64,000 bases of DNA from Kitasatospora sp. NBC_01250 (GTDB lineage Bacteria; Actinomycetota; Actinomycetes; Streptomycetales; Streptomycetaceae): the NCBI RefSeq assembly GCF_036226465.1, contig NZ_CP108476.1:7936001-8000000 (forward strand). Direction: 5' to 3'. The position numbers and the translations under genes were made by a program. Positions 47,679 through 55,690 of the stretch are shown one piece after another. The notes under the pieces were generated by a model that was not told the DNA's origin, ran no database searches, and worked only from the letters and a program-made list of their open reading frames with translations. Each line of letters starts with the position of its first letter. The first letter of the stretch is position 1.

Positions 47679-49989
47679 TCCGCTCCGCTGCGGCGGAGTC
47701 GGCCAGAGTCGCGGCCACCGTCCGGGCGAGCGCGACCGGGTCGCCGGTCGGCTCGGTGGCGGTCGGCTCGGTCGGCTCGGTGGTGCCGGTGCCGGTGCCG
47801 GTGCCGGTGCCGATGGTGGCGGTGGCGGTGGCGTCGTCCGTGCTCCGGTGCGCCCAGGCGTCGTCGAGCGCGTACCAGTCGAGCGCTGCCGGCTCGCCGC
47901 CGTTCGCCAACGCGGCGTCCAGGGAGGCGAAGTAGGCGCTCCAGCGCTGCGCGTAGAGGCCCGTGAGCAGTCCGGACCACTCGCGGTTGGCGTAGTCGTG
48001 CAACTGGCCGTCCTCGCTCGGGCCGTGGTCGCCCCAGGTGGTGAGGATCGACCGGGCGTCGTACTCCAGTTGCCCGCGCTCGCTGGCGTCGGCGCCCCAG
48101 GAGCGGGCCTCGGCCAGCCAGCGCCCGAGCAGGAAGCGGGCATCACTGGCGAGGAGTCGGTCCAGCAGGAGCTCGTCGTCGTGCCACCGCCCGGTCAGCG
48201 CCCCGAAGGCGGCCCGGTCCCCGGTCGCGTACGCCGCGGCGATCCGCGGCAGCAGCTCCCTGGCCTGGTTGCCGAGCGCCTGGCGGGCGACGTTCACCAG
48301 GTCGAACCGGTAGGCGTCGCAGCCCTGTTGGGCGGGCGCGACCTGGAGCAGCTGGTCCAGCGCCGCGCGCACCGAGTCGGCGGGGTAGCGCATCGCGGTG
48401 GGGCTCCAGGTCGCGGCGGTGGCGGCCGTCAGGCTCGGGCGGGCGGCGAACAGGCCGTCCTGCGGCTCGCTCCAACCGTCGGCGGGCATGCTGTACGGAC
48501 CCTGGCGCAGCAGCTCCCAGGCCGCCGCGGCATGCGGATCCGGACCGCCGTAGCGCCGGGCGGCGTAGTCGGCGAACCAGGCGCGCTGGTCGATCGGCCC
48601 CTGCTGCCAGGCCAGTTCGGTGAAGAGCTCGAAGGCGGCCGGATCGCCGCCGGTGGCCTCGGGCAGGTAGGCGATGCCGCGCAGGGCGCTGCCGGCAGCG
48701 GTCAGCTGCTGCTGGAACCGGCTCACCCAGGCGGCGGTGTTGGCGCCGATGCTGGTGTGGCCGCCGAAGTTGTCGATCGTTCCGAAGGCGTACGGTGTGC
48801 CGCGCCACTGCCGGTCGCGGTCGAGCTGCCCCTGCGGGTAGCGGTCGGCCAGACCGTCCAGGATCAGCAGACCGCTCCGGTCGACGCCGTCCAGCAGGGC
48901 GGCACTCGGGTTGTCCTGCCAGCCGAGGATCACCCAGGTCGCGCCCGGGTGCGCCGCCCGCAGGGCGTCCTGCACCGCGCCGGCGGCCCGGCTCGCGTCG
49001 ACCGGGCCGAGCACGCCGCCCTCGTGCAGCAGGTCCATCTTGTACATCGTGCTGTCGCCGAACCGCTCGCGCTGGGCGCGGTAGTAGGCCGCGGCGAGCC
49101 GGTCGAAGACCGGGCCGGTCGGGTCGAGCCAGTCGGGGCGCGCGAACCCCACCCACGAGCCCTGCGGTACCACCCGCGCCCCCGGATTGCGCTCGGCGAA
49201 GCCCGGCGGCACGGTGCCGAAGAAACCGGGCAGCACCGGCGTCATGCCCAACGCCCGCAACTGGTCCGCGATTTCGCGGCCAAGCGCGGCTCGGGCGTCG
49301 AGCAGCCGGGCCGACTCCGGACCGCCGAAGGCCGCCATGTTCTGCAACAGCCACCAGCTCTGGTGCGCGGGCGCCGGGATCCAGGCGCGCAACTCCTCCT
49401 CGCCGTAACCGAACTGCTGCAGCGCCCGGTGGTAGGCCCACTCCGCGCCGGTCTGCACGAACACCTCGTTGACCCCGTGCAGGGCCAGCAGGTCGATCTC
49501 GTGCTGGTAGGCGGCGAAGTCGCGATACGGGCCCGAATAGCCGGCGTCGGTGTCATTGAGCGCGTACCGGTGCGGCACCGTCGCCGCCCGGCTGACGGTG
49601 CCGCCCACGGCGGGCAGCGTGGCGGGCAGCCGGCCGAGACTGTCACCGGGCCAGCCGAGGTCCACCTTGGCGACCTGTTCCAGGTACCACCCGACGCCGC
49701 TCAGCAGGGTCGCCCCCGAGGTACCCCGGACCTCGACGGGCTCCGGGCCGCCGCCGCTGACCGCGAAGGAGTCGCCCGCGGTTCCCCTGGCCACGGGCAC
49801 CAGCCGGAACCGGTCGGCCCGGCCGGGCAGCAGGCGTCGCAGACTCGCCTGGGCGGGCGCGGCGTCGAAGGGCACGACGGCTGCGGGCCCGGCGGTGACT
49901 GCGGCGGCCGGCGGCGCGGCGCCGGCCGCCGGGGGGAGGCAGCAGCCCAGCAGCGCCGCTGCCAGCAGGGCGGTGGCCCGACGTCGCAT
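47599..49989 (-). CDS. Secreted alpha-N-acetylglucosaminidase (GH89)
   Basis: A 796-residue GH89 (NAGLU) enzyme. Residues 1-34 form a signal peptide (MRRRATALLAAALLGCCLPPAAGAA). The N-terminal domain (about 45-150), the (beta/alpha)8 barrel (about 160-510: MTPVLPGFFGTVPPGF, MYKMDLLHEGG, YLPEATGGDPAAFE) and the all-helical C-terminal domain follow the family order. It would hydrolyse terminal alpha-GlcNAc. The start at 49989 has GAGGTG seven bases upstream; an earlier start is possible. The tail (about 715-796) has a GTGTGT/TEPTEP simple repeat and overlaps the opposite-strand membrane gene, suggesting extension of the reading frame. Confidence 0.88.
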   Translation of the reverse strand: MRRRATALLAAALLGCCLPPAAGAAPPAAAVTAGPAAVVPFDAAPAQASLRRLLPGRADRFRLVPVARGTAGDSFAVSGGGPEPVEVRGTSGATLLSGVGWYLEQVAKVDLGWPGDSLGRLPATLPAVGGTVSRAATVPHRYALNDTDAGYSGPYRDFAAYQHEIDLLALHGVNEVFVQTGAEWAYHRALQQFGYGEEELRAWIPAPAHQSWWLLQNMAAFGGPESARLLDARAALGREIADQLRALGMTPVLPGFFGTVPPGFAERNPGARVVPQGSWVGFARPDWLDPTGPVFDRLAAAYYRAQRERFGDSTMYKMDLLHEGGVLGPVDASRAAGAVQDALRAAHPGATWVILGWQDNPSAALLDGVDRSGLLILDGLADRYPQGQLDRDRQWRGTPYAFGTIDNFGGHTSIGANTAAWVSRFQQQLTAAGSALRGIAYLPEATGGDPAAFELFTELAWQQGPIDQRAWFADYAARRYGGPDPHAAAAWELLRQGPYSMPADGWSEPQDGLFAARPSLTAATAATWSPTAMRYPADSVRAALDQLLQVAPAQQGCDAYRFDLVNVARQALGNQARELLPRIAAAYATGDRAAFGALTGRWHDDELLLDRLLASDARFLLGRWLAEARSWGADASERGQLEYDARSILTTWGDHGPSEDGQLHDYANREWSGLLTGLYAQRWSAYFASLDAALANGGEPAALDWYALDDAWAHRSTDDATATATIGTGTGTGTGTTEPTEPTATEPTGDPVALARTVAATLADSAAAERISRPGATPAPGAVPRPGAAGRGPSAR
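47782..47811. repeat. Hexanucleotide repeat (GGTGCC)5 in GH89 coding tail
   Basis: Five exact copies of GGTGCC encode alternating Gly-Thr in the GH89 C-terminal tail; flanking GGTCGGCTC units (47755-47780) add Thr-Glu-Pro repeats. A hexamer multiple keeps the frame, so the linker length may vary between strains. Confidence 0.7.
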
Positions 49990-50019
49990 TGCACGCACCT
50001 CGTGTCGTGGATCAGTCAC

Positions 50020-50328
50020 CGAACGTGATGGCGATCATGACACTGCGCACGCTCCGCCCGGCGCAGGCACAGCGGGACGCAACCGACCGGGACGCGGCCA
50101 CCACGCCTGCTTCGCTGCGCTCGCCTGCCGCCGACGGCTGCCTCGCCAGGTCTCCGTGCGGCGGAGAGTGCGCCAGTACGAGTCCCGTGACCTGGATGAA
50201 CTCGCCTCGTAATGCTCGTAGTTGAGTGACGGCCACGGCAGGTCGCTGCTCACCGGGGGCCTGGTTCGGCTACCGCTGGGACACCCGCCCTCGTAACCCC
50301 CGCATCCGTTGATCTACGCTGACCGCAC
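50020..50328. other. Intergenic region between GH89 and LysE genes
   Basis: 309 bases between two divergent starts. No gene with convincing coding signature, no repeat and no strong hairpin was seen. It should hold the promoters of both genes. Short frames here have no homology recognised. Confidence 0.5.
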
Positions 50329-50976
50329 ATGGGAACCGTGACAACTTTCTGGTCCTTCGCCGTGGTCGTGGGTCTGCTGACCCTGACTCCCGGTCTCGAT
50401 ACCGCGCTGATCCTCCGCACAGCCGCGCTGGGGCGACGCCGTGAGGCATGGGGAGTCGTGCTCGGTATCCAGACGGGAACCCTGGCTTGGGGAACCTTGA
50501 GTTCCCTCGGCGTCACGGCCCTGCTCGCGGCCTCGCGCACCGCCTACGACGCCGTACGCCTGGCCGGTGCCGCGTACCTGCTGTGGATGGGCGCGCTGAT
50601 GCTGTGGAACAGCCTGCGCCGACGCCATGGCGCGGTCGAGCCCGACCCCGCCGAGGAGAAGCCGGCGGGCCCGGCTGCCGGGCTGCTGTCGGGCTGGCGG
50701 CGCGGGGCACTGACAAACGTGCTCAACCCCAAGATGGGCGTGTTCTACGTCGCCGTCCTGCCGCAGTTCATCCCGGCCGGCGCGCCGCACCTGGCCATGG
50801 GCGTGGCCCTGACCTGCGTGCACGTCGCAGAGGGGCTGATCTGGTCGTCAGTCCTGGTGGCCTTCGCCCATGTGCTCCGCAGCTGGTTGAGGCGGCCGGT
50901 GGCGCAGCGGGTCCTCGACCGGCTCACCGGCACGGTCGTCATTGGCTTCGGCGTGAAGCTGGCCATCGGGGACTGA
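50329..50976 (+). CDS. LysE/RhtB family exporter
   Basis: A 215-residue amino acid exporter-type protein with about six hydrophobic segments. The first contains FAVVVGLLTLTPGLDTALILR, with the family motif TPGPD reading TPGLD here. NVLNPKMGVFYVAVLPQF matches the conserved NPK segment. It could export amino acids or derivatives. It stands alone after a 309 bp gap. The ribosome site is weak. Confidence 0.9.
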   Translation: MGTVTTFWSFAVVVGLLTLTPGLDTALILRTAALGRRREAWGVVLGIQTGTLAWGTLSSLGVTALLAASRTAYDAVRLAGAAYLLWMGALMLWNSLRRRHGAVEPDPAEEKPAGPAAGLLSGWRRGALTNVLNPKMGVFYVAVLPQFIPAGAPHLAMGVALTCVHVAEGLIWSSVLVAFAHVLRSWLRRPVAQRVLDRLTGTVVIGFGVKLAIGD

Positions 50977-51086
50977 CCCTGGATGTCCAGCCGGAGGGTG
51001 GCCGGCCTTCGCCTGGATAGGAGCGGAGCAGATCCTGGCGAAGGACGGCCGACGCCATAGGGCCTCGTGCGGGTCGTGCCGGTCGG

Positions 51087-51812
51087 TCAGGCGAGCGCTG
51101 TCGCCGGCCGGCGTGGGGTGGCGGTGGCGGTGGCGAGGGACAGGAGTTGGTCGCGGGCGGCGGTCAGGGAGTCTGTCGCGAGGTCGGTGAACCGGGCGAG
51201 GTCGGGCATGGCTGCGGCGCGGGTGAGTTCGGCGTGGACGAAGTACAGGTTCTCCTCGCGGATGCCGAGGTCGCCGAAGTACATCCGCAGGTAGGGCGCC
51301 TGGTGGTCGAAGGGCTCGCGGGGGGTGCCGGGGCCGTAGCCGCCGCCGCGGGCGGTGGCGATGACCACGCGGGTGTCGCGCAGCAGGTGTTCGCCGGTCC
51401 GGGGGGCGGTGTAGGCGCCGGGGAAGGAGATCCGTTCGATCCAGGCCTTGAGGGCGGCGGGCACCGTGAAGTTGTACATCGGGACGCCGAGCAGCAGGGT
51501 GTCCGCGGCCAGCACCTCCTCGACGAGCGGCAGGGTCAGGGCCCACTCCTGCTGCTCCGAGGCGTCCTGGGCCTGCGCCGCCACCTCGGCCGGCGGCACG
51601 GTGCCCTGCTCGGCCAGGCGCCGGCCGAGGGTGACGAAGCCGGGGCCCAGCAGCGGCACGGGGTCCGCGGCCAGGTCGCGGTAGCGGTAGCCGGCCGTGC
51701 CGTGCTGCTCGCGCCAGGTGTCCGCGAACAACGAGGTCAGCTGTCGGCTGACCGAGGGGCCGTTGGGGCCGGCGGTTGCGTCCAGGTGCAGCAGGGACGG
51801 GGTGTGGTTCAT
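51087..51812 (-). CDS. FMN-dependent NADH-azoreductase family protein
   Basis: A 241-residue flavodoxin-like enzyme. LLHLDATAGPNGPSVSRQL is the N-terminal FMN phosphate loop, and LLLGVPMYNFTVPAALKAWIERISFPGAY is the azoreductase signature; RGGGYGPGTPREPFDHQAPYLRMYFGDLGI follows. It reduces quinones or azo compounds with NADH. It is divergent from the ECF41 sigma factor gene, whose promoter lies between, so both may respond to the same stress. Confidence 0.9.
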   Translation of the reverse strand: MNHTPSLLHLDATAGPNGPSVSRQLTSLFADTWREQHGTAGYRYRDLAADPVPLLGPGFVTLGRRLAEQGTVPPAEVAAQAQDASEQQEWALTLPLVEEVLAADTLLLGVPMYNFTVPAALKAWIERISFPGAYTAPRTGEHLLRDTRVVIATARGGGYGPGTPREPFDHQAPYLRMYFGDLGIREENLYFVHAELTRAAAMPDLARFTDLATDSLTAARDQLLSLATATATPRRPATALA

Positions 51813-51822
51813 GGCTCTCTCC

Positions 51823-51849
51823 TGTCACTTCGGCGCGATAGCGCACGTC
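51823..51849 (+). promoter_or_regulatory. ECF41-type promoter candidate for the sigma gene
   Basis: TGTCACT (51823-51829), then 16 bases, then CGTC (51846-51849), 37 bases before the sigma start. As I recall the reported ECF41 consensus, TGTCACA-n16-CGTC, this fits except the last -35 base. It reads on the plus strand only, so it would give autoregulation. Confidence 0.6.
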
Positions 51850-51886
51850 ATACGGGTAGACGGAGTGGGCCGAGGAAAGGTGACCG

Positions 51887-52798
51887 ATGCACGGCACGCG
51901 TGGCGGGTACGGCGAGCACGAGGAGCTGGCCAGGCGGTTCGAGGAGCAGCGCGACCGGCTGCGTGCGGTCGCCCACCGGCTGCTGGGGTCGGCGAGCGAG
52001 GCGGAGGACGCCGTCCAGGAGGCCTGGCTGCGGCTGGGCCGGGTGGACGGGTCCCAGGTGGAGAACCTGCCTGCCTGGCTGCGGACGGTGGTCTCGCGGA
52101 TCTGCCTGGACCTGCTGCGCTCGCGCGTGGCGCGCCGCGAGGAGCTGGTCGGGCAGCAGCCGCCGGACCAGCCCTGGGAGGACGGTGCCGGGCAGGGCGC
52201 GGACCCGGAGCAGGAGACGCTGCTGGTGGAGTCGGTGGGCCGCGCCCTGCTCGTGGTGCTGGACCGGCTGGGCCCGGCCGAGCGGGTCGCCTTCGTGCTG
52301 CACGACATGTTCGCCGTCCCGTTCGAGCAGATCGCGCCGATCGTGGAGCGCACCCCGGTCGCCACCAAGAAGCTGGCCAGCCGGGCGCGCCACCGGGTGC
52401 ACGGCGTGCCCGTGCGGCCCGCCGGGGAGCTGGCCGGGCACCGGCGGGTGGTCGAGGCGTTCCTGGCCGCCTCGCGCGGCGGCGACCTGGCGGGGCTGCT
52501 CGCGGTGCTGGCCCCCGATGTGGTGCGCCGGGCGGACCCGGCCGCCCTGCCGGCGGGAGTGGCGCTGCAGTCGCGCGGGGCGCGGGCGGTGGCCGCCGAG
52601 ACGCTGGTCTTCGGGCGCCGGGCCCGGTGGGCCGCGCCGGCCCTGGTCGACGGGGCGGTGGGCGTGGTGGTCGCGCCGGGCGGCCGGCTGGTGCTCGCCC
52701 TCGCCGTCACGGTCGTGGGGGAGCGGATCGCGGCCTACGAGGTGATCGCGGACCCGGCGCGGCTGGCCCGGCTCGAGCTGGCCGTGCTCGGGGACTGA
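51887..52798 (+). CDS. sigJ: ECF41-type sigma factor (SigJ-like) with SnoaL-like C-terminal domain
   Basis: A 303-residue sigma factor. Region 2 is about residues 15-80 (RDRLRAVAHRLLGSASEAEDAVQEAWLRL), region 4 about 120-175 (LDRLGPAERVAFVLHDMFAVPFEQIAPIVERTPVATKKLASRARHR). A fused SnoaL-like domain (about 185-300) with VGVVVAPGGRLVLALAVTVVGERIAAYEVIADPARL replaces a separate anti-sigma factor, the ECF41 hallmark. The -35/-10 pair upstream suggests it drives its own gene. The azoreductase next door is a possible target through its own promoter. Confidence 0.92.
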   Translation: MHGTRGGYGEHEELARRFEEQRDRLRAVAHRLLGSASEAEDAVQEAWLRLGRVDGSQVENLPAWLRTVVSRICLDLLRSRVARREELVGQQPPDQPWEDGAGQGADPEQETLLVESVGRALLVVLDRLGPAERVAFVLHDMFAVPFEQIAPIVERTPVATKKLASRARHRVHGVPVRPAGELAGHRRVVEAFLAASRGGDLAGLLAVLAPDVVRRADPAALPAGVALQSRGARAVAAETLVFGRRARWAAPALVDGAVGVVVAPGGRLVLALAVTVVGERIAAYEVIADPARLARLELAVLGD

Positions 52799-52806
52799 TG
52801 GCTGGC

Positions 52807-52837
52807 GGGAGGCGGGAGGCGGGAGGCGGGAGGCGGG
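52807..52837 (+). repeat. (GGCGGGA) tandem repeat with G-quadruplex pattern
   Basis: Five GGG runs separated by exactly AGGC (GGGAGGC units) from 52807 to 52837, then decayed copies to about 52890. Four runs in a row meet the G3N4 quadruplex pattern on the plus strand. It starts eight bases after the sigma factor stop. Confidence 0.75.
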
Positions 52838-52982
52838 AGACAGGAGGCGAGGGACGGGAGGCGAGGGGCGGGAAGCGGGAGGCGGCGGACGGCCGGAGCG
52901 GCGGTTCGGTGCGGCCGGAGGCACGATGGAACGAGGCCGTCCGGCCGGCGGCCTGGTTCCAACAGGCACGGAGGTGGTTGCG

Positions 52983-53270
52983 GTGGCAGCGGGCACTGGT
53001 GAGTCGCCGAGGGCGTCGGGATCCTCGGCCGTGGTGCATCCGATACGTGATCTGCTGCACGGGCTGTACGAGATGCGCCCGATGACGGTCTGGATCCTGG
53101 TGGGTTTCTCGATGGGACTGGGCCTGGTCGGCGCGCAGGTGACCACCCCGTGGCTGCTGGCGCTCTTCTCCGTGTTCTGGGGTGTGACGGTGCTGGCGAT
53201 CCTGCTCCTGGTGGCCCGCAGTCTGGTGGAGCGGGGGAGCCACCACGGGCCGCGTCGCATGGCGCACTGA
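52983..53270 (+). CDS. Small two-helix membrane protein
   Basis: A 95-residue protein from GTG 52983, chosen because GGAGGT lies seven bases upstream; an ATG at 52926 gives a longer form. Two hydrophobic segments, MTVWILVGFSMGLGLVGAQV (about 34-53) and PWLLALFSVFWGVTVLAILLLVARS (about 57-81), are joined by a short loop, with a basic end. Family unknown. It lies downstream of the ECF41 gene and G-rich repeat and ends 48 bp before a very long hairpin. Confidence 0.65.
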   Translation: MAAGTGESPRASGSSAVVHPIRDLLHGLYEMRPMTVWILVGFSMGLGLVGAQVTTPWLLALFSVFWGVTVLAILLLVARSLVERGSHHGPRRMAH

Positions 53271-53318
53271 GAACAGGAGGCCGGGAGTAGGTCACTGAGA
53301 GTGAGGGGCTGACCCGGC

Positions 53319-53383
53319 CGACGGTGGGCCGCGTGGGCCCGGGCGTTTCACGAGGAACGCCCGGGCCCCGCGGCCCACCGTCG
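53319..53383. terminator. Very long hairpin downstream of membrane protein
   Basis: The arms 53319-53347 and 53356-53383 pair over about 28 bp with one bulged base and a TCACGAGG loop, among the strongest inverted repeats in the window. It lies between two same-strand genes, so it should isolate the phospholipase C gene. Confidence 0.8.
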
Positions 53384-53384
53384 T

Positions 53385-53440
53385 GCTGTCCGGAAGACGC
53401 TGTCCGGAGCACTCTCCCCGGAGCACGCTGTCCGGAACAC
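53385..53440. repeat. 14 bp tandem repeat upstream of phospholipase C
   Basis: Four 14 bp units start at 53385, 53399, 53413 and 53427; three read GCTGTCCGGA then A(A/G)/GC then AC. The array lies between a terminator and a candidate PHO box, in the promoter region of the secreted phospholipase gene. Confidence 0.7.
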
Positions 53441-53473
53441 TCCGTACCGTTCCTGTCCGGCCGGGCACCGGAC

Positions 53474-53495
53474 GTTCGCAGCCTGTTCACCGTAT
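53474..53495 (+). promoter_or_regulatory. Candidate PHO box
   Basis: GTTCGCAGCCT and GTTCACCGTAT form two 11 bp direct units with GTTC(A/G)C at the same phase, the layout of streptomycete PhoP boxes. It lies 100 bp before a secreted phospholipase C, a typical phosphate-starvation target. Only two units are visible and neither is perfect. Confidence 0.5.
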
Positions 53496-53595
53496 GCCGG
53501 CGACGCAACGCCTGACATGTGCGGCAGAGTCGTCCCGGACCGGTCGAACCATCTTCCGTGGCACAGCGAGGAACTGACGGAGAGGCAGGAACCCC

Positions 53596-55038
53596 ATGTC
53601 CGGATTGACCCGACGCAGGCTGCTCGGTGCGGCGGCCGGTGTGGCCGGGGGCGCGGCGGCGATGACGCTGCTGCCGCCGAGTGTGCAGCAGGCGGTGGCG
53701 GCCGGGGTGCCCCGGCGCGGCTCACTGCGCGACGTGGAGCACGTGGTCCTGCTGATGCAGGAGAACCGTTCGTTCGACCACTACTTCGGCACCCTGTCCG
53801 GTGTCCGCGGCTTCAACGACCGGAACGCGCTGCGCCTGGACAACGGCCGCTCGGTCTTCTACCAGCCGGACAGCGTCAACCCGGACGGCTACCTGCTGCC
53901 GTTCCACCTGGACACCCGCACCACCAGTGCCCAGGCGATCCCGTCCACCAGCCACGCCTGGGCGGTGCAGCACCAGGCCTGGAACGGCGGCAGGATGGAC
54001 CAGTGGCTGCCGGCCCACCGGGCCGCGGACGGCGTCAACGGGCCCTACGTGATGGGCTATTACACCCGCGACGACATCCCGTTCCAGTTCGCGCTGGCGG
54101 AGTCCTTCACTATCTGCGACCACTACTTCTGCTCGGTGCAGGGCCCGACCTGGCCCAACCGCCTGTACTGGATGACGGGTTCGATCGACCCGGACGGCAC
54201 CGGCGGCGGCCCGATCATCCAGAACGCCGCGCCCACGCCGCTGACCTGGACCACCTACGCCGAGCAACTGGAGGCGGCGGGGGTGAGCTGGAAGGTCTAC
54301 CAGGAGGCCGACAACTACGGCACTGACGTGCTCTCGCTGTTCGCCAGCTTCCAGAACGCCAAGCCGGGCGACCCGCTGTACGACAAGGGCATGACGGCGC
54401 AGCCGACCGGGACCTTCGAGGACGACGCCCGCAACGGCCGGCTGCCGGCGGTCTCCTGGATCCTGCCGACCAGTTACCAGTCCGAGCACCCGGACTACCT
54501 GCCCGCCGCCGGCGCCGACTTCGTCGCCTCGAAGATCGAGGCGATCGCCAGCAACCCGGAGCTCTGGGCGAAGACCGTCTTCATCCTCAACTACGACGAG
54601 AACGACGGCCTGTTCGACCATGTGGCCCCGCCGGTGCCGGACGACCCGGACACCGAGGGCGAGTTCATCCAGGGGCTGCCGATCGGCGGCGGTTTCCGGG
54701 TCCCGTGCATCATCGTCTCGCCGTGGACGGTGGGCGGCTGGGTCGCCTCGGAGGCCTTCGACCACACCTCGGTGCTGCAGTTCCTGGAGCGGTTCACCGG
54801 GGTCACCGCGGCCAACGTCACCGACTGGCGGCGGCAGACCTTCGGCGACCTCACCTCCGCCTTCCAGTTCCGTACCGGCACCTCGCGGGCGCCCAAGCTG
54901 CCCGGCACCGCCGCCCAGCTCGCGCTGGCCGAGCAGGAGGTGGCCACCAACCCGAAGCCGACGCTGCCCGGTGCCGCCCAGCAGTTCCCGCGCCAGGAGC
55001 CCGGTCACCGCCACCACGTGCCGCCGCAGCGCGGCTGA
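53596..55038 (+). CDS. Secreted Tat-dependent phospholipase C / phosphoesterase family protein
   Basis: A 480-residue phosphoesterase (PF04185). A twin-arginine signal LTRRRLLGAAAGVAGGAA is at residues 4-21. The catalytic domain contains LLMQENRSFDHYFGTLSGVRGF with the metal/nucleophile region, and later FILNYDENDGLFDHVAPP and GFRVPCIIVSPWTVGG. It lacks the extra C-terminal domains of large PLC enzymes. Likely releases phosphate from phospholipids outside the cell; an upstream candidate PHO box agrees. It ends at a bidirectional terminator. Confidence 0.88.
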   Translation: MSGLTRRRLLGAAAGVAGGAAAMTLLPPSVQQAVAAGVPRRGSLRDVEHVVLLMQENRSFDHYFGTLSGVRGFNDRNALRLDNGRSVFYQPDSVNPDGYLLPFHLDTRTTSAQAIPSTSHAWAVQHQAWNGGRMDQWLPAHRAADGVNGPYVMGYYTRDDIPFQFALAESFTICDHYFCSVQGPTWPNRLYWMTGSIDPDGTGGGPIIQNAAPTPLTWTTYAEQLEAAGVSWKVYQEADNYGTDVLSLFASFQNAKPGDPLYDKGMTAQPTGTFEDDARNGRLPAVSWILPTSYQSEHPDYLPAAGADFVASKIEAIASNPELWAKTVFILNYDENDGLFDHVAPPVPDDPDTEGEFIQGLPIGGGFRVPCIIVSPWTVGGWVASEAFDHTSVLQFLERFTGVTAANVTDWRRQTFGDLTSAFQFRTGTSRAPKLPGTAAQLALAEQEVATNPKPTLPGAAQQFPRQEPGHRHHVPPQRG

Positions 55039-55055
55039 TCCCGATCCCCGGCAGC

Positions 55056-55087
55056 GTGGCCGCCCGGCATCGTGCCGGGGCGGCCAC
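55056..55087. terminator. Bidirectional hairpin terminator
   Basis: GTGGCCGCCCGGCA (55056-55069) pairs with TGCCGGGGCGGCCAC (55073-55087) with one bulged G. It lies between the convergent phospholipase and MarR genes. Confidence 0.7.
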
Positions 55088-55103
55088 CGCACCTCACCGG
55101 CGC

Positions 55104-55622
55104 TCAGGCGCCGGGCGAGGCGGCGTCGGGGGGCGCCGTCCCGGGCAGCAGTTCGCTGCGCCACTTGCGTGCGTAGCGCTCCACCAGGTGCCGCAGCACG
55201 GTCACCGTGGTGGCCACGTCCGGCGCGGGGATGCCGTCGAGTGCGTTCACCAGGCTGGTGATGTTGGCCTGTTTCAGACGGTCGAGCATGTCCTGCCCCT
55301 CGTCCGTGAGGGCCACCTGGCGGGCCCGGCGGTCGAGCGCGTCGGGTGTGCGCTCCACCAGCCGCTGGGCCTGCAGCCGGTCGATCTGGCGGGTGACGTG
55401 GGAGGGCTCGACCATCATCCAGGCGGCCAGGTCACCCACCCGGCTGGCCTCGGTGGCCTCGGCGAGCGCGCGCAGCAGGTAGATGTCCGAGCGGGCGGCG
55501 GTGATGCCGGCCCGCGCGGTCTGGTGCTCGTGCGTCTGCGAACGGGTCAGCAGGTAGGCCATCGAGGCCAGCACCGCCTCCAGTTCCGAGGTGGCGGCCT
55601 GATTGTCTGTCGCGTCCGGCAT
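55104..55622 (-). CDS. MarR family transcriptional regulator
   Basis: A 172-residue MarR protein. The HTH is at about residues 60-90 (ASRVGDLAAWMMVEPSHVTRQIDRLQAQRLV), followed by the wing TPDALDRRARQVALTDEGQ. It starts upstream of and in the same direction as the phospholipase's terminator, on the other strand. The divergent or upstream isochorismatase-like gene is on the same strand, 68 bp upstream of it, so a shared transcript is possible. Confidence 0.88.
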   Translation of the reverse strand: MPDATDNQAATSELEAVLASMAYLLTRSQTHEHQTARAGITAARSDIYLLRALAEATEASRVGDLAAWMMVEPSHVTRQIDRLQAQRLVERTPDALDRRARQVALTDEGQDMLDRLKQANITSLVNALDGIPAPDVATTVTVLRHLVERYARKWRSELLPGTAPPDAASPGA

Positions 55623-55690
55623 GGGGGAACTTTAGCGAGCCCGCCCCGTGCCCGGTCGCCACTGGCCGGGTTCCGGCCCGGCGTGGGGGC

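Noticed and set aside
50020..50328. Small ORFs in the gap before the LysE gene
   Set aside because: Several overlapping frames of similar length on both strands, no ribosome site and no protein family recognised.
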